Position numbers and translations under genes: made by a program
In this document: positions 1 through 7,826 of the stretch, piece after piece
Position numbering within the stretch: the first letter of the stretch is position 1
Layout: each line of letters starts with the position of its first letter
The notes under the pieces: generated by a model
The model's database searches: none
What the model saw: only the letters and a program-made list of their open reading frames with translations
What the model was told of the DNA's origin: nothing
Assembly (NCBI GenBank): GCA_964600845.1
Contig: CAZRJW010000006.1
Location: 1 to 61,268, forward strand
Reading direction: 5' to 3'
DNA: 61,268 nt
Source of the DNA: JAGOTP01 sp964600845
GTDB taxonomy: Bacteria; Patescibacteriota; Patescibacteriia; 2-12-FULL-60-25

Positions 1-404
1 CCCATGACGTGCGTGGGAACATCGTCGCCTTTCGCGGGAGCAGAGATAATCACATGCTTCGCCCCAGCCGCAATGTGCCCAGAAGCCCCTTCGTAGGTCG
101 TAAAACGGCCCGTACACTCAAGAACGATATCGACGTCAAGCACGTTCCACGGAAGATTTTTCGGTTCCTTTTCCGCCGTCACCACAATCGTTTTTCCATC
201 CACGATCAGCTTCCCCTCTTTCGCCTCAACCGTACCTTCAAATGGACCATAGACCGTATCGTGTTTCAGGAGGTGCGCGAGCGTTTTTGTATCCGTGAGA
301 TCGTTAATCGCCACGATCGTGATATTTGAATAGGCGCGGGTCGCTTTGAGCGCATGCCGACCAATCCGACCGAATCCGTTAATAGCCAGGCGAAGTTGTT
401 TCAT
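1..404 (-). CDS. gap: glyceraldehyde-3-phosphate dehydrogenase, N-terminal part (cut by window edge)
   Basis: The first 134 codons of GAPDH are visible; the gene runs off the left edge. The family oxidises and phosphorylates glyceraldehyde-3-phosphate to 1,3-bisphosphoglycerate with NAD(P)+ in cytosolic glycolysis. The sequence shows the Rossmann start MKQLRLAINGFGRIGR, then AINDLTD and the segment VLECTGRF that precedes the catalytic region. The catalytic cysteine (near residue 150 in the family) lies outside the window. The ATG has no clear Shine-Dalgarno. A TATACT hexamer on the minus strand at 442-447 could be its -10 box. It is separated from the upstream tsf operon by a strong hairpin, so it is probably transcribed on its own. 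Identification is secure. Confidence 0.96.
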   Translation of the reverse strand, partial: MKQLRLAINGFGRIGRHALKATRAYSNITIVAINDLTDTKTLAHLLKHDTVYGPFEGTVEAKEGKLIVDGKTIVVTAEKEPKNLPWNVLDVDIVLECTGRFTTYEGASGHIAAGAKHVIISAPAKGDDVPTHVM

Positions 405-474
405 AGAGCAAAAAGGAAATACGAGAGCAGTTTATAAAGGCAGTATACTCCAATAAGTGCTTTTTATCGATCAC

Positions 475-510
475 AAAAGCGCCTCTCACGGATGGTGAAA
501 GGCGCTTTTT
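475..510 (-). terminator. intrinsic terminator after tsf
   Basis: A 15-bp stem (AAAAGCGCCTCTCAC against GTGAAAGGCGCTTTT, one mismatch) closes a 4-base loop. It lies between the tsf stop and the gap promoter region. U-rich sequence occurs on both sides, so it could act in either direction, but the gene it serves here is tsf on the minus strand. Confidence 0.85.
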
Positions 511-530
511 CTTTTTGGTGGCCTGTACGC

Positions 531-1142
531 TTAGCACGTCTGCGATGGCGCAGCCATCTGCATGCGAGTGAAGCGTGTTGGAGCAATCTTTTCTCCGATC
601 TTGGCAATCTTCTCGTTCAAAAGCTGCTCGATCGTCTTGTCTTCATCTTTGATGAAGGACTGCTTGGTCAAACAGACTTCCGAGTACCACTTGTTGAGCT
701 TGCCTTCGATGATCTTCACTTTGATCTCTTCCGGCTTCTTATCCTCTGCCATTTCAGCCAAGAACTCCGTGCGCTTCTTCTCAACCTCTTCTGCAGGGAT
801 CAGTTCAGGGCTGACGTACATTGGATCGGCCGCTGCTACCTGAAGCGCAAGATCCTGAGCGAGCTGTTTGAAGTCATCGGTGCGTGCGACGAAATCTGTT
901 TCACACGAGAGCTCAACCATCGCGGCGAGTTTTCCGTTGTGATGCACGTAGGTTGCGATTAAGCCTTCTGTCGCTTCGCGCTCAGCGCTCTTTTTCGCTG
1001 CCTTAATCGCGCCCTTCTTCTTCAAAACTTCAATCGCTTTATCCATGTCACCCTCCCCTTCATCCAAAGCTTTCTTGCAGTCAACCATTCCGGCGCCTGT
1101 ACGGTTGCGCAACTCCATCACCATCTTTGCATCAACGGCCAT
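531..1142 (-). CDS. tsf: elongation factor Ts (short form)
   Basis: EF-Ts exchanges GDP for GTP on EF-Tu in the cytosol. The N-terminal UBA-like segment (VMELRNRTGAGMVDCKKAL, residues about 8-26) and the diagnostic ETDFVAR (about residues 80-86) that contacts EF-Tu are present. At 203 residues it resembles the short Thermus-type form (about 196) and not the E. coli form (283), so part of the second core subdomain is missing, as is usual for reduced genomes. It follows rpsB by 44 bases on the same strand, the classic rpsB-tsf order, and ends in a terminator. No Shine-Dalgarno is visible before the ATG. Confidence 0.97.
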   Translation of the reverse strand: MAVDAKMVMELRNRTGAGMVDCKKALDEGEGDMDKAIEVLKKKGAIKAAKKSAEREATEGLIATYVHHNGKLAAMVELSCETDFVARTDDFKQLAQDLALQVAAADPMYVSPELIPAEEVEKKRTEFLAEMAEDKKPEEIKVKIIEGKLNKWYSEVCLTKQSFIKDEDKTIEQLLNEKIAKIGEKIAPTRFTRMQMAAPSQTC

Positions 1143-1186
1143 AGTAATCGTTTATGTAAGAGTATAAATGTACGACTTCTGATCTC

Positions 1187-1933
1187 TTATTTCGCCAGTG
1201 GCTTCACGAGGGCACCTCCGAGACGGGCGCGTGCACTCTCCCATTCCTGACGTCCTTCGTTGATCGCAGCGGCCATCAAATCAGCCATGAGCTTGATCGT
1301 CTTGGCGGCGTCATCGTTACAAGGAATAACGTAATCGACGTCTGTTGGGTTTACGTTGCTATCACAAAGCGCGATGATTTTTACTCCACGGCGAAGGGCT
1401 TCATCGACGGCTGTTTTGTCCTTACGAATGTCGAAGACAAAGATCGCATCTGGAACGCGCGTTACATCCTGCACACCACCGAACTTGGTTTCAAGCAGCT
1501 TGATTTCTTCGTTCAACTTGAGCTGTTCGAACTTCGTGTATTTTGCGAGCTCACCCTTTTCCTGGCGACGCTTCAAATCCTTGTACTTGCGAATCTGAGT
1601 TGAAACGCTTGTGAAGTTTGTAAGCGTTCCACCGAGCCAACGGTTGGTGACGTATGGCATGTTACATGCCTTGGCTGCTTCTTCGACGGCTGCGATCGCC
1701 TGTTTCTTGGTTCCCACAAACAAGATCGAACCTCCACGGAGGGCCGTCTTTTTTGCATAGGAAAGCACCCCTTCGAGCAAGACGCGTGTCTGCTCAACAT
1801 CGATAATATGAATTCCGTTCTTGGCACCAAACAAGTACTTCTTCATTTTTGGGTGCCACTTGGAGGACTGGTGTCCAAAGTGAGCGCCAGCTTGAAGAAG
1901 ATCAACAACGGATGGGACAACGGTCGTAGGCAT
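1187..1933 (-). CDS. rpsB: 30S ribosomal protein S2
   Basis: S2 is a late-assembling small-subunit protein. The 248-residue product has the family motifs GAHFGHQSSKWHPKMKKY near the N-terminus, the central RWLGGTLTNF and the late IALCDSNVNP-DVDYVIPCND segment. I chose the ATG at 1933 because AAAGGAG lies 8 bases upstream; an in-frame start 39 bases earlier lacks such a site. A promoter with TTGCCA, 17 bases and TACAGT lies about 110 bases upstream. It is the first gene of rpsB-tsf. What precedes it is the GC-rich cysteine-repeat gene and not the usual neighbours. Confidence 0.97.
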   Translation of the reverse strand: MPTTVVPSVVDLLQAGAHFGHQSSKWHPKMKKYLFGAKNGIHIIDVEQTRVLLEGVLSYAKKTALRGGSILFVGTKKQAIAAVEEAAKACNMPYVTNRWLGGTLTNFTSVSTQIRKYKDLKRRQEKGELAKYTKFEQLKLNEEIKLLETKFGGVQDVTRVPDAIFVFDIRKDKTAVDEALRRGVKIIALCDSNVNPTDVDYVIPCNDDAAKTIKLMADLMAAAINEGRQEWESARARLGGALVKPLAK

Positions 1934-2045
1934 AAGAAAATCTCCTTTACTCTCCTGTTTCCCATGCGCCACGCTCAGCCGAAAGGCTAAACAAGGAGGG
2001 CGAATGGTGGGTTATGAAACGGGAGAAGCTGAATTAAGTGGCGCA

Positions 2046-2074
2046 ACTGTATCGAAATACGTCTTATTTGGCAA
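2046..2074 (-). promoter_or_regulatory. promoter for rpsB-tsf
   Basis: On the minus strand TTGCCA (2069-2074) is followed by a 17-base spacer and TACAGT (2046-2051). It would start transcription about 105 bases before the rpsB ATG, leaving a leader long enough for autoregulation by S2; no conserved S2 leader structure could be confirmed by eye. Confidence 0.6.
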
Positions 2075-2116
2075 GAACTTGGCAAAAAGAAAGGGGAAAT
2101 TCCCTCTAAAACGTCG

Positions 2117-2194
2117 AAGGCCCGATTGGTGCAAAGAGGCGCTCTGAGGAGAGCAGCCGCACGTGGGGAACCCACGTGTGCATCAACCGGGCTT
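2117..2194 (-). terminator. three-way-junction hairpin downstream of the cysteine-repeat gene
   Basis: An outer stem of about 16 bp (AAGGCCCGATTGGTGCA at 2117-2133 against TGCATCAACCGGGCTT at 2179-2194) encloses two inner hairpins: GCTCT/AGAGC around 2140-2153 and CACGTGGG/CCCACGTG at 2160-2178. The minus-strand sequence after the stem is TTCGACGTTTTAG, only weakly U-rich. It probably terminates the GC-rich gene before the rpsB promoter. It is larger and more branched than an ordinary terminator. Confidence 0.6.
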
Positions 2195-2229
2195 CGGAGG
2201 AGGGGGAAAGAGCCGCGTCTACGCCCAGG

Positions 2230-2964
2230 TCACGGCGGGCACATGTCCCGGAACTCGCTCGACAGGAAGCCGATCCGAGCCAGGTACAGGGTGCCGCTAC
2301 CCGTGACGCCCGGCGGCAGCTCGTTGTTGTACGCCTGCGTGTAGCTGAAGTTCCCGTCCGCCTCGCGACCCGTGAGGGCGCAGCGGACGCGGAGGCAGGT
2401 GAAGCCTGCTCCCGCACCGCAGCTCGAGCAGGTCGAGGCCCCGAGCGGGCAGAGCGGGGTCGTCATGGACGTCATCGCCATGATCTCGAGACCCCAGGTG
2501 CGGACCCAGGTCGTGATCGGCACGCGCATGCTCGGGTTCGCGTGGGGCGTCGAGAGGCGCCGCAGGTCGATGCGGCTGAGGCGCGGGGACGTGGACTGGC
2601 AGGTCTGGTAGAACCAGTTCCCCACCGGGTTCCCGCTGGCCGCGTCGCCCGTACGGACCCAGAGGCCCACGACGCGCGAGTCGGCGCAGAACGCGTCGAG
2701 CACCGGGTGGGGCAGACAGGCGCCCGCTTCGCACACGCCAGAGGCGCAGGCGTTGCCGCAGGCGCCGCAGTTCGCGACGTTCGTCCGCGTGTCGACCTCG
2801 CAGCCGTTGGCGACGTTGCCGTCGCAGTTGGCGAAGCCCGAGACGCAGGTGATGCCGCACACGCGGGCCGTGCAGGTCGGGAAGGCGTTGGCACGCGCCG
2901 GGCAGATGGTGCCGCAGGCACCGCAGTTGGCAGTGCTCGTCCGCGTGTCGACCTCGCAGCCGTT
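2230..2964 (-). CDS. GC-rich cysteine-repeat secreted-type protein, myxobacterial style (5' end in assembly gap)
   Basis: The visible 244 residues start inside the gap. They contain two copies of a cysteine-rich unit beginning NGCEVDTRT, with NCGACG and following C residues, about 52 residues apart. A unique cysteine-containing region of about 150 residues ends in RDMCPP. Repeats of the form GCE-D-NCGACG-C are common in secreted proteins of Myxococcota; function is unknown, and adhesion or binding are only guesses. GC is far above the flanking genes and codon use is strongly G/C-ending. Its promoter appears to lie right of the gap at 3091-3120, overlapping the prfA stop. The repeat probably caused the assembly break, so unit number and signal peptide cannot be seen. 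Contamination is unlikely to explain it alone, because the left junction with the rpsB region lies inside continuous sequence. Confidence 0.7.
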   Translation of the reverse strand, partial: NGCEVDTRTSTANCGACGTICPARANAFPTCTARVCGITCVSGFANCDGNVANGCEVDTRTNVANCGACGNACASGVCEAGACLPHPVLDAFCADSRVVGLWVRTGDAASGNPVGNWFYQTCQSTSPRLSRIDLRRLSTPHANPSMRVPITTWVRTWGLEIMAMTSMTTPLCPLGASTCSSCGAGAGFTCLRVRCALTGREADGNFSYTQAYNNELPPGVTGSGTLYLARIGFLSSEFRDMCPP

Positions 2965-3064
2965 NNNNNNNNNNNNNNNNNNNNNNNNNNNNNNNNNNNN
3001 NNNNNNNNNNNNNNNNNNNNNNNNNNNNNNNNNNNNNNNNNNNNNNNNNNNNNNNNNNNNNNNN
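2965..3064. other. 100-N assembly gap with missing sequence
   Basis: Exactly 100 N. Unlike two other gaps here, the flanks do not duplicate each other, so real sequence is missing. The left flank ends in the cysteine repeat (its last 20 or so bases recur at about 2785-2806), which suggests an unresolved tandem repeat. The right flank is AT-richer promoter DNA. Confidence 0.9.
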
Positions 3065-3090
3065 GCGCCAAAACACGAGGATAACGACCT

Positions 3091-3120
3091 AGTATAGCCA
3101 AAAATGGGTGATTTTGTCAA
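3091..3120 (-). promoter_or_regulatory. consensus promoter reading into the cysteine-repeat gene
   Basis: On the minus strand a perfect TTGACA (3115-3120) is followed by an 18-base spacer and TATACT (3091-3096). The -35 box overlaps the prfA stop codon (3117-3119). The only gene downstream in this direction is the GC-rich cysteine-repeat gene beyond the gap. Confidence 0.75.
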
Positions 3121-4190
3121 TCACCCTCTTCTTCGTCTGTCCCCTGTTTGCCCGCCTTTAAGGCTTTAACGACCTCCATCAGGTCTCCATCAAGGATAAT
3201 TAAAATGTTATGCCAGGACTTTTTGATGCGGTGGTCGGTAATGCGGTCCTGTGGATAATTGTAGGTACGGATCTTTTCGGATCGATCCCCGCTTCCGATC
3301 TGTGAACGGCGCTGAGCCTCAAGAGCCGCCTGTTTTTTGGCTTGTTCTTGCTCCCAAATACGCGAACGTAAGACGGCAAAGGCGAGTTCACGGTTCTGGG
3401 TCTGTGAACGCTGGTCCTGACAGTTCACCACGATCCCCGTTGGGATGTGAGTCAAACGGACGGCTGAGTAGGTCGTGTTGACCGACTGCCCGCCCTTTCC
3501 TCCCGCACAGAACGTATCGATACGCACATCCTTCATTTCAATCTGAACTTCTGTTTCCTCAATCTCTGGCAGCACGGCCACGGTTACCGTCGAGGTGTGG
3601 ACACGTCCCTGCTTCTCGGTCGCGGGCACACGCTGCACCCGATGAACTCCCAACTCATACTTCATCAAACCGTAGACACCTGTCCCAGCGATTGAAAAAA
3701 TCACTTCTTTGTAACCGCCTTGTTCATTTTGAGAATCCGAAAGCAACGACAGCTTCCACCCCTGACGTTCTGCAAAGCGCGTATACATGCGGAACAAATC
3801 AAAGGCGAACAAGCCCGCCTCATCTCCCCCTGCACCCGCACGGATTTCCACGATCACGTCTTTCGCGTCGAGTGGATCTGGCGGAATGAGCAATAACTCC
3901 AGCTCTTCTTCGGCAGCGGTAAATTTTGGCAAAACTGTTTCCCGCTCCATCTCCCCCATCTGCTTCATCTCGGCATCATCCGATTTCGCCGCTTCTTCCG
4001 CATCCCGCAAGGCTGTTGCGAGCGAAAGATAGGTCTGAGAGGCATCTGCCAACTCTTCCGTATGCCGATACGCAATCGAAGCCGCTTTATAGGCTTTCTG
4101 GTCGGCCATCAAGGCCGGATCGGCCATCTTCTGCTCTGCCTCAAGCTTTGCAGCGATCGCCTTCTTCGCTTGTTCGGTGAATTTGGCCAT
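3117..4190 (-). CDS. prfA: peptide chain release factor 1
   Basis: RF1 reads UAA and UAG and triggers hydrolysis of peptidyl-tRNA. The 357-residue protein has the usual length. The stop-reading tripeptide PAT sits in RVQRVPATEKQGRVHTS (RF2 would have SPF). The catalytic GGQ lies in AGGKGGQSVNTTYSAV and the tail has RSEKIRTYNYPQDR. The start ATG lacks a Shine-Dalgarno. It lies downstream of rpmE, separated by a hairpin. TGA is used as a stop by many genes here, so an RF2 should exist elsewhere in the genome. Confidence 0.97.
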   Translation of the reverse strand: MAKFTEQAKKAIAAKLEAEQKMADPALMADQKAYKAASIAYRHTEELADASQTYLSLATALRDAEEAAKSDDAEMKQMGEMERETVLPKFTAAEEELELLLIPPDPLDAKDVIVEIRAGAGGDEAGLFAFDLFRMYTRFAERQGWKLSLLSDSQNEQGGYKEVIFSIAGTGVYGLMKYELGVHRVQRVPATEKQGRVHTSTVTVAVLPEIEETEVQIEMKDVRIDTFCAGGKGGQSVNTTYSAVRLTHIPTGIVVNCQDQRSQTQNRELAFAVLRSRIWEQEQAKKQAALEAQRRSQIGSGDRSEKIRTYNYPQDRITDHRIKKSWHNILIILDGDLMEVVKALKAGKQGTDEEEGD

Positions 4191-4243
4191 ACGGGAGAGT
4201 GTAGAGAATAAGACGCAGGACTGCCTAGAGCGACCCTAAACAA

Positions 4244-4307
4244 AAACACCGACAGCTCGTTCGTCTACTCAAGCGTTCGCTGAGTACACGAAGAACGATC
4301 GGTGTTT
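4244..4307 (-). terminator. compound hairpin terminator between rpmE and prfA
   Basis: Outer arms AAACACCG and CGGTGTTT extend through CGTTC/GAACG and enclose an inner hairpin TACTCA/TGAGTA. It starts just after the rpmE stop. The nested shape resembles the trailers of the GC-rich units, showing that compound hairpins also occur behind host-type genes. Confidence 0.7.
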
Positions 4308-4314
4308 ATCGACA

Positions 4315-4611
4315 CTAAGCCTGAACAACGTCTGCCTTGGACTTCTTCGCATCTTTCAACGCAGCACGCTTTGCTTCCTTGGCTTTTTTGCCAACAGTTG
4401 CGGAGACAGTCTGCTTTGAAGCCTTTTCTTGGAACTTCTCAATACGACGGGATGTATCGAGCAACTTTTGCTTACCCGTATAGAATGGGTGACACGCAGA
4501 ACACAATTCAATGTGAATATCCTTCACAGTTGAGCCTGTTTCGAACGTATTGCCACAAGCGCAGAGGATTGTGGTCTTCGCGTGGTAGGTTGGGTGGAGA
4601 TCGGCCTTCAT
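4315..4611 (-). CDS. rpmE: 50S ribosomal protein L31
   Basis: L31 of the zinc-binding type: MKADLHPTYH opens the protein, LCACGNTF supplies the CxC pair and ELCSACHPFYTGKQK the CxxC pair and the classic end of the core. The start at 4611 matches the family N-terminus. The 98-residue length exceeds the about 70 of E. coli because of a Lys/Ala-rich C-terminal extension (about residues 65-98, KKAKEAKRAALKDAKKSKAD), probably disordered and RNA-binding. It follows a glycosyltransferase gene by 49 bases and precedes prfA. Confidence 0.95.
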   Translation of the reverse strand: MKADLHPTYHAKTTILCACGNTFETGSTVKDIHIELCSACHPFYTGKQKLLDTSRRIEKFQEKASKQTVSATVGKKAKEAKRAALKDAKKSKADVVQA

Positions 4612-4660
4612 AATGGCAAAAAGACTATCAGACTGGGCCTTGAAAGGCAAGTTTTCCGCT

Positions 4661-5788
4661 TTACCACCAGATAATACGACGTACAACGGCCCAATAGGCT
4701 CTGAGAAGGGGGTTTCCCACATAGTCCAATAAGGGGTTCTTCACCGATTCTTCTTGGAAGGAGATGTCCGCTACAACCGGCTTCAAGAACGCTCGGTCCG
4801 AAACCGTCCGCATCTGTTGAAGCATCTTTCGACGACCCCAGACCCACTGGCGGTAGTCCTTTGAGAACCAGTCTTTGTAGACCTTGAGTTTTAAATCGGC
4901 CCATCCCCCCTTCACCGAGAACAAGAGAATCGCCAAGTCCATAATAATATAGATCGGCAAGAGGAGAACCAACGTTGGCCAACGGTAGTACATCCAGATG
5001 AGAATCGTCCGATTCTTTTCCATCCAGTAATAATTCATTCTGTTCTTCCCGAATTCGTAGTAGTGCCACAAGATCGACGTTGGTTCGACGACCGTCTTCA
5101 ATCCGCGCAAGCGCAAGCGCATCGAGAGGTCCGTATCTTCGTGATACGAATAGAACTTTTCGTCAAAGAGCGGTTCGTCATTCAGGGCTGAGATGCGTAC
5201 GAGCACAGCTGCGCCCGACGCATAGCCAATTTCCAAATCTGGATTCGTTTTGCGTTCTTCTTCAAAAAACTTCAGCGCCTCCTCCTTCGTCCAGCGATAT
5301 CCGCGTGAGTACCCGAAGCCCAAATAGTGGAAGGCGTTTCCAACCGTGTTCACCTTGTTGCGCTCTTCGCCTAATAAGATAAGTGACTGAACACAAGCAA
5401 CTGCTGGATCTTTTTGAATGCGTTCGACTGCTCGAAGAAGATAGTCCGGATCGACATCCGTATCTTCATTCGTCAGATGCACAAATTCACATCCTAATTC
5501 CTTCGCCTTCACGTACCCCAAATTATTATTCCCAGAAAAACCGATCCACTCATCGTTGTAGATATAGGTGATGTTCGGCAACTCTTTGCCAGACTTCGGC
5601 ATCCAGGTTTTTTCAAACCAGCCTTTGATGGAGTCGATCTTTCCTTTCGATTCAACGCAAATCAACTCAAGTTGCTCTTTTGGATAATTGAGCTTTTCGA
5701 GCGAAGTCAGACAACGATTAATATCCAGCTCCCATTTTGCGTAAGGATAGGTGAGGTAGATAATACCGATCTTGGGAAGCTGGTTCAT
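4661..5788 (-). CDS. GT2 family glycosyltransferase with C-terminal membrane segment
   Basis: Predicted to transfer a sugar from a nucleotide donor onto a surface glycan at the cytoplasmic membrane face. The GT-A fold is shown by IGIIYLTYPYAKWELDINRCL at the start, the DxD-like NEDTDVDPDYL, and YHEDTDLSMRLRLRG with the acidic motif typical of rhamnosyltransferase-like GT2 enzymes. A hydrophobic stretch (WPTLVLLLPIYIIMDLAILL) near residues 270-290 anchors it. I prefer the ATG at 5788, four bases after the upstream stop; an upstream start at 5821 would overlap that gene. It is last of three GT genes in one block (375 residues), divergent from the rhamnose-synthesis fusion. Acceptor unknown. Confidence 0.88.
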   Translation of the reverse strand: MNQLPKIGIIYLTYPYAKWELDINRCLTSLEKLNYPKEQLELICVESKGKIDSIKGWFEKTWMPKSGKELPNITYIYNDEWIGFSGNNNLGYVKAKELGCEFVHLTNEDTDVDPDYLLRAVERIQKDPAVACVQSLILLGEERNKVNTVGNAFHYLGFGYSRGYRWTKEEALKFFEEERKTNPDLEIGYASGAAVLVRISALNDEPLFDEKFYSYHEDTDLSMRLRLRGLKTVVEPTSILWHYYEFGKNRMNYYWMEKNRTILIWMYYRWPTLVLLLPIYIIMDLAILLFSVKGGWADLKLKVYKDWFSKDYRQWVWGRRKMLQQMRTVSDRAFLKPVVADISFQEESVKNPLLDYVGNPLLRAYWAVVRRIIWW

Positions 5789-5792
5789 AGAA

Positions 5793-6806
5793 TTACGTAA
5801 GAGAATGATGCTCAAGACCAAGATCTGCTAAAACCTTGCGGCGACGCCAAGCTTCGGGCCATGCGCGTATAATAGAGAATACTCCGCGGAAAAAGACGGA
5901 GGGTGATGATAAGAAAATAAAAACGAGGTGGACAGCTTCATGTGCGATTGAACGCCCCACATCATAGACACCAAGCTGTAACGAACCGTGGTACGCGTAT
6001 AACTTCCACTGATTACGAAACATGACTTCGCGTAAATGCGCGGGGCGGCGGCGTTCGTCCAGAATGCGGGCGTACATTCCCTTAGGGGCCTTAATACTCC
6101 GTCGATGAAAACTCAAAATACTTGGATCAAACCAAGCATGAAAACCTTTTCGATGCAGGCGGATCGCAAGATCTACGTCTTCGCGATACATGAAAAAGGT
6201 TGGATCAAACAAAAGTTTTTCTGGAGAAACCGCTTCGGCAGCACTCCGTTTGATCAGACAAACCGCTCCTGAAACACCCATCACGCGCCGCGCTTGCGAC
6301 AATTCTGACTCAACTTCTTTACGCTGTTTTCCCGCGGCGCGGTCCACCACATTCGCGAGACAGCGATAGTCGAGCTCGATCGTGTCGATAAACGTGTCAG
6401 GGCCTACCACCTCTTCTTGGTCAACGGGAGCCGTCCAACGATAGACGATTCCCACAACCGCCCCTGCTTGCGGATCAAGTTCAAAACGCTTCAAACACTT
6501 CTCTAAATGATCAGGCGCCAAGTACGCGTCTTCATTCAATAATAAAATAAACTCAGCCTCGTGCTTCGCCATCAAGGTGTTATGTCCGCCAGCGAACCCC
6601 AGGTTCGTTGCGCTTTCTGAAAAAACATACGGGATCCCACTCTCCGCTAAGATCTTTGAGACCTTTTTTCGTTCTTCGTCATCGCCAGAATTTTCACAGC
6701 AGTAGTACACCCAATCGGTTACCGTTTGCGCCTTCAAGCTCTTCAACAGCATCGGTAAGTAGGCGGAGCTCCGATAAAACGGAGTTTGAATCGCGATCTT
6801 TGGCAT
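5793..6806 (-). CDS. GT2 family glycosyltransferase
   Basis: A 337-residue GT2 enzyme. It shows the nucleotide-binding start IAIQTPFYRSSAYLPMLLKSL, the segment NLGFAGGHNTLM, the DxD-like LLLNEDAYLAP and MYREDVDLAIRLHRKG, which together are typical of WbbL/RfbF-like rhamnosyltransferases. A weakly hydrophobic segment (VHLVFIFLSSPSVFF) near the C-terminus may bind the membrane. It sits three bases from the upstream GT gene and four from the downstream one, so the three are probably cotranscribed. The nearby nucleotide-rhamnose synthase makes rhamnose a plausible donor sugar; this is inference. Confidence 0.88.
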   Translation of the reverse strand: MPKIAIQTPFYRSSAYLPMLLKSLKAQTVTDWVYYCCENSGDDEERKKVSKILAESGIPYVFSESATNLGFAGGHNTLMAKHEAEFILLLNEDAYLAPDHLEKCLKRFELDPQAGAVVGIVYRWTAPVDQEEVVGPDTFIDTIELDYRCLANVVDRAAGKQRKEVESELSQARRVMGVSGAVCLIKRSAAEAVSPEKLLFDPTFFMYREDVDLAIRLHRKGFHAWFDPSILSFHRRSIKAPKGMYARILDERRRPAHLREVMFRNQWKLYAYHGSLQLGVYDVGRSIAHEAVHLVFIFLSSPSVFFRGVFSIIRAWPEAWRRRKVLADLGLEHHSLT

Positions 6807-6809
6807 ACG

Positions 6810-7742
6810 CTAAGGAAGTGGCTTCAGCACGGATTTAGCTCGTACCTCGCGCCACCGATCGACCAACCACAGACTCGAAAGTCCGAGCGGACGCGCGAGA
6901 CGAAGCAAACAGCTCTGCCATTTTGGTTGCCACTTTTCGAAGTATTGAATCATCGACTTCGTGAATTGTTTCTGGCTCCAGTAGCGCGTCTTCTGTTTAA
7001 AGCTTCGTCCAACGTAATCGATGGCGGTAATCGAAGGAACGTAGCGAACCTTCATCCCCTTCTCCACCACTTGGCGGCAGAAGTCTACTTCTTCAAAGAA
7101 AATGTAGTAGCGTGGGTCTAGACAACCGAAACGCTTCAACGCCTCTTGCGTGATCAGGAAAAACGACCCACGCACAGAGTCCACGTCCTGTTCTTTATCT
7201 GGATCAAGATCCTCTTGCATGTAGTGCGCAAGCACTTTTGGAAACAGATGCGGGAGCTTCAAAATAACCGCGAGCTGTGACCAGACATCCGGAAAGCGCC
7301 GAACGTGGGGTACAAGACGACCATCCTCAGTCATCAATTTTCCTCCGATCACGCCGACCTCAGGATGTGTGTCGGCATAGGCCACCATTTTTGCCATCGC
7401 CTCCTTCGTAACGCGCATGTCTGGGTTTAGCAGAAGCACGTGACGCGCGCGTGAAGCCGCGATCCCCTGGTTCACCGCGTGCGCAAAGCCGGTGTTGTAG
7501 TGATTCTTGATAACATGGACCGCTGGAAAGCGCTCAATAATCGCCTCTGCAGTCCCATCTTGAGACACATTATCGACCAAAATGATTTGTATTTTTACAT
7601 CCCCTTCACTTTCGAGCAGCGTTTCCATATTCCGAATCGTAAGATCGCGGACGTTGTAGCCAATCGTGATCGTCGAGATGTCCGCCTCAATCGGAGGTGG
7701 AGGAAGAAAGGTGGCACGAGAGGGCATGGACGGGGTTGGCAA
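6810..7742 (-). CDS. GT2 family glycosyltransferase, rhamnosyltransferase-like
   Basis: First gene of the GT block. It shows ITIGYNVRDLTIRNMETLL, VDNVSQDGT, YNTGFAHAVNQGI, the DxD-like LLLNPDMRVT and FFEEVDFCRQVVEKG. Such enzymes add rhamnose or related sugars to O-antigen-like polymers. Length 310 residues is usual; the first 20 or so residues are proline-rich and may not be translated if a later start is used. It diverges from the RmlB-NRS/ER-RmlA fusion across 84 bases, so both directions probably share a regulatory region. No Shine-Dalgarno is obvious. Confidence 0.88.
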   Translation of the reverse strand: MPTPSMPSRATFLPPPPIEADISTITIGYNVRDLTIRNMETLLESEGDVKIQIILVDNVSQDGTAEAIIERFPAVHVIKNHYNTGFAHAVNQGIAASRARHVLLLNPDMRVTKEAMAKMVAYADTHPEVGVIGGKLMTEDGRLVPHVRRFPDVWSQLAVILKLPHLFPKVLAHYMQEDLDPDKEQDVDSVRGSFFLITQEALKRFGCLDPRYYIFFEEVDFCRQVVEKGMKVRYVPSITAIDYVGRSFKQKTRYWSQKQFTKSMIQYFEKWQPKWQSCLLRLARPLGLSSLWLVDRWREVRAKSVLKPLP

Positions 7743-7826
7743 GCTGTTTTCGGGCTGGTAGGGTCGAACAACTGACGTCTAAACGCTATCAATCTCGTCC
7801 AAGTCACGTCAACTTTACCATTCCTT

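Noticed and set aside
2117..2194. Integron attC site behind the cysteine-repeat gene
   Set aside because: The folded shape is suggestive, but the RYYYAAC and GTTRRRY core sites are absent, the units carry their own promoters, no integrase is in view and stem sequences differ between units.
2176..3084. Long plus-strand and second minus-strand reading frames across the GC-rich region
   Set aside because: They are Arg/Ala-rich by-products of high GC on the opposite strand or other frame; only the minus frame at 2230-2964 shows real repeats and conserved cysteines.
3117..4190. Release factor 2 in place of RF1
   Set aside because: The stop-reading tripeptide is PAT, not SPF, and no RF2 frameshift site is present.
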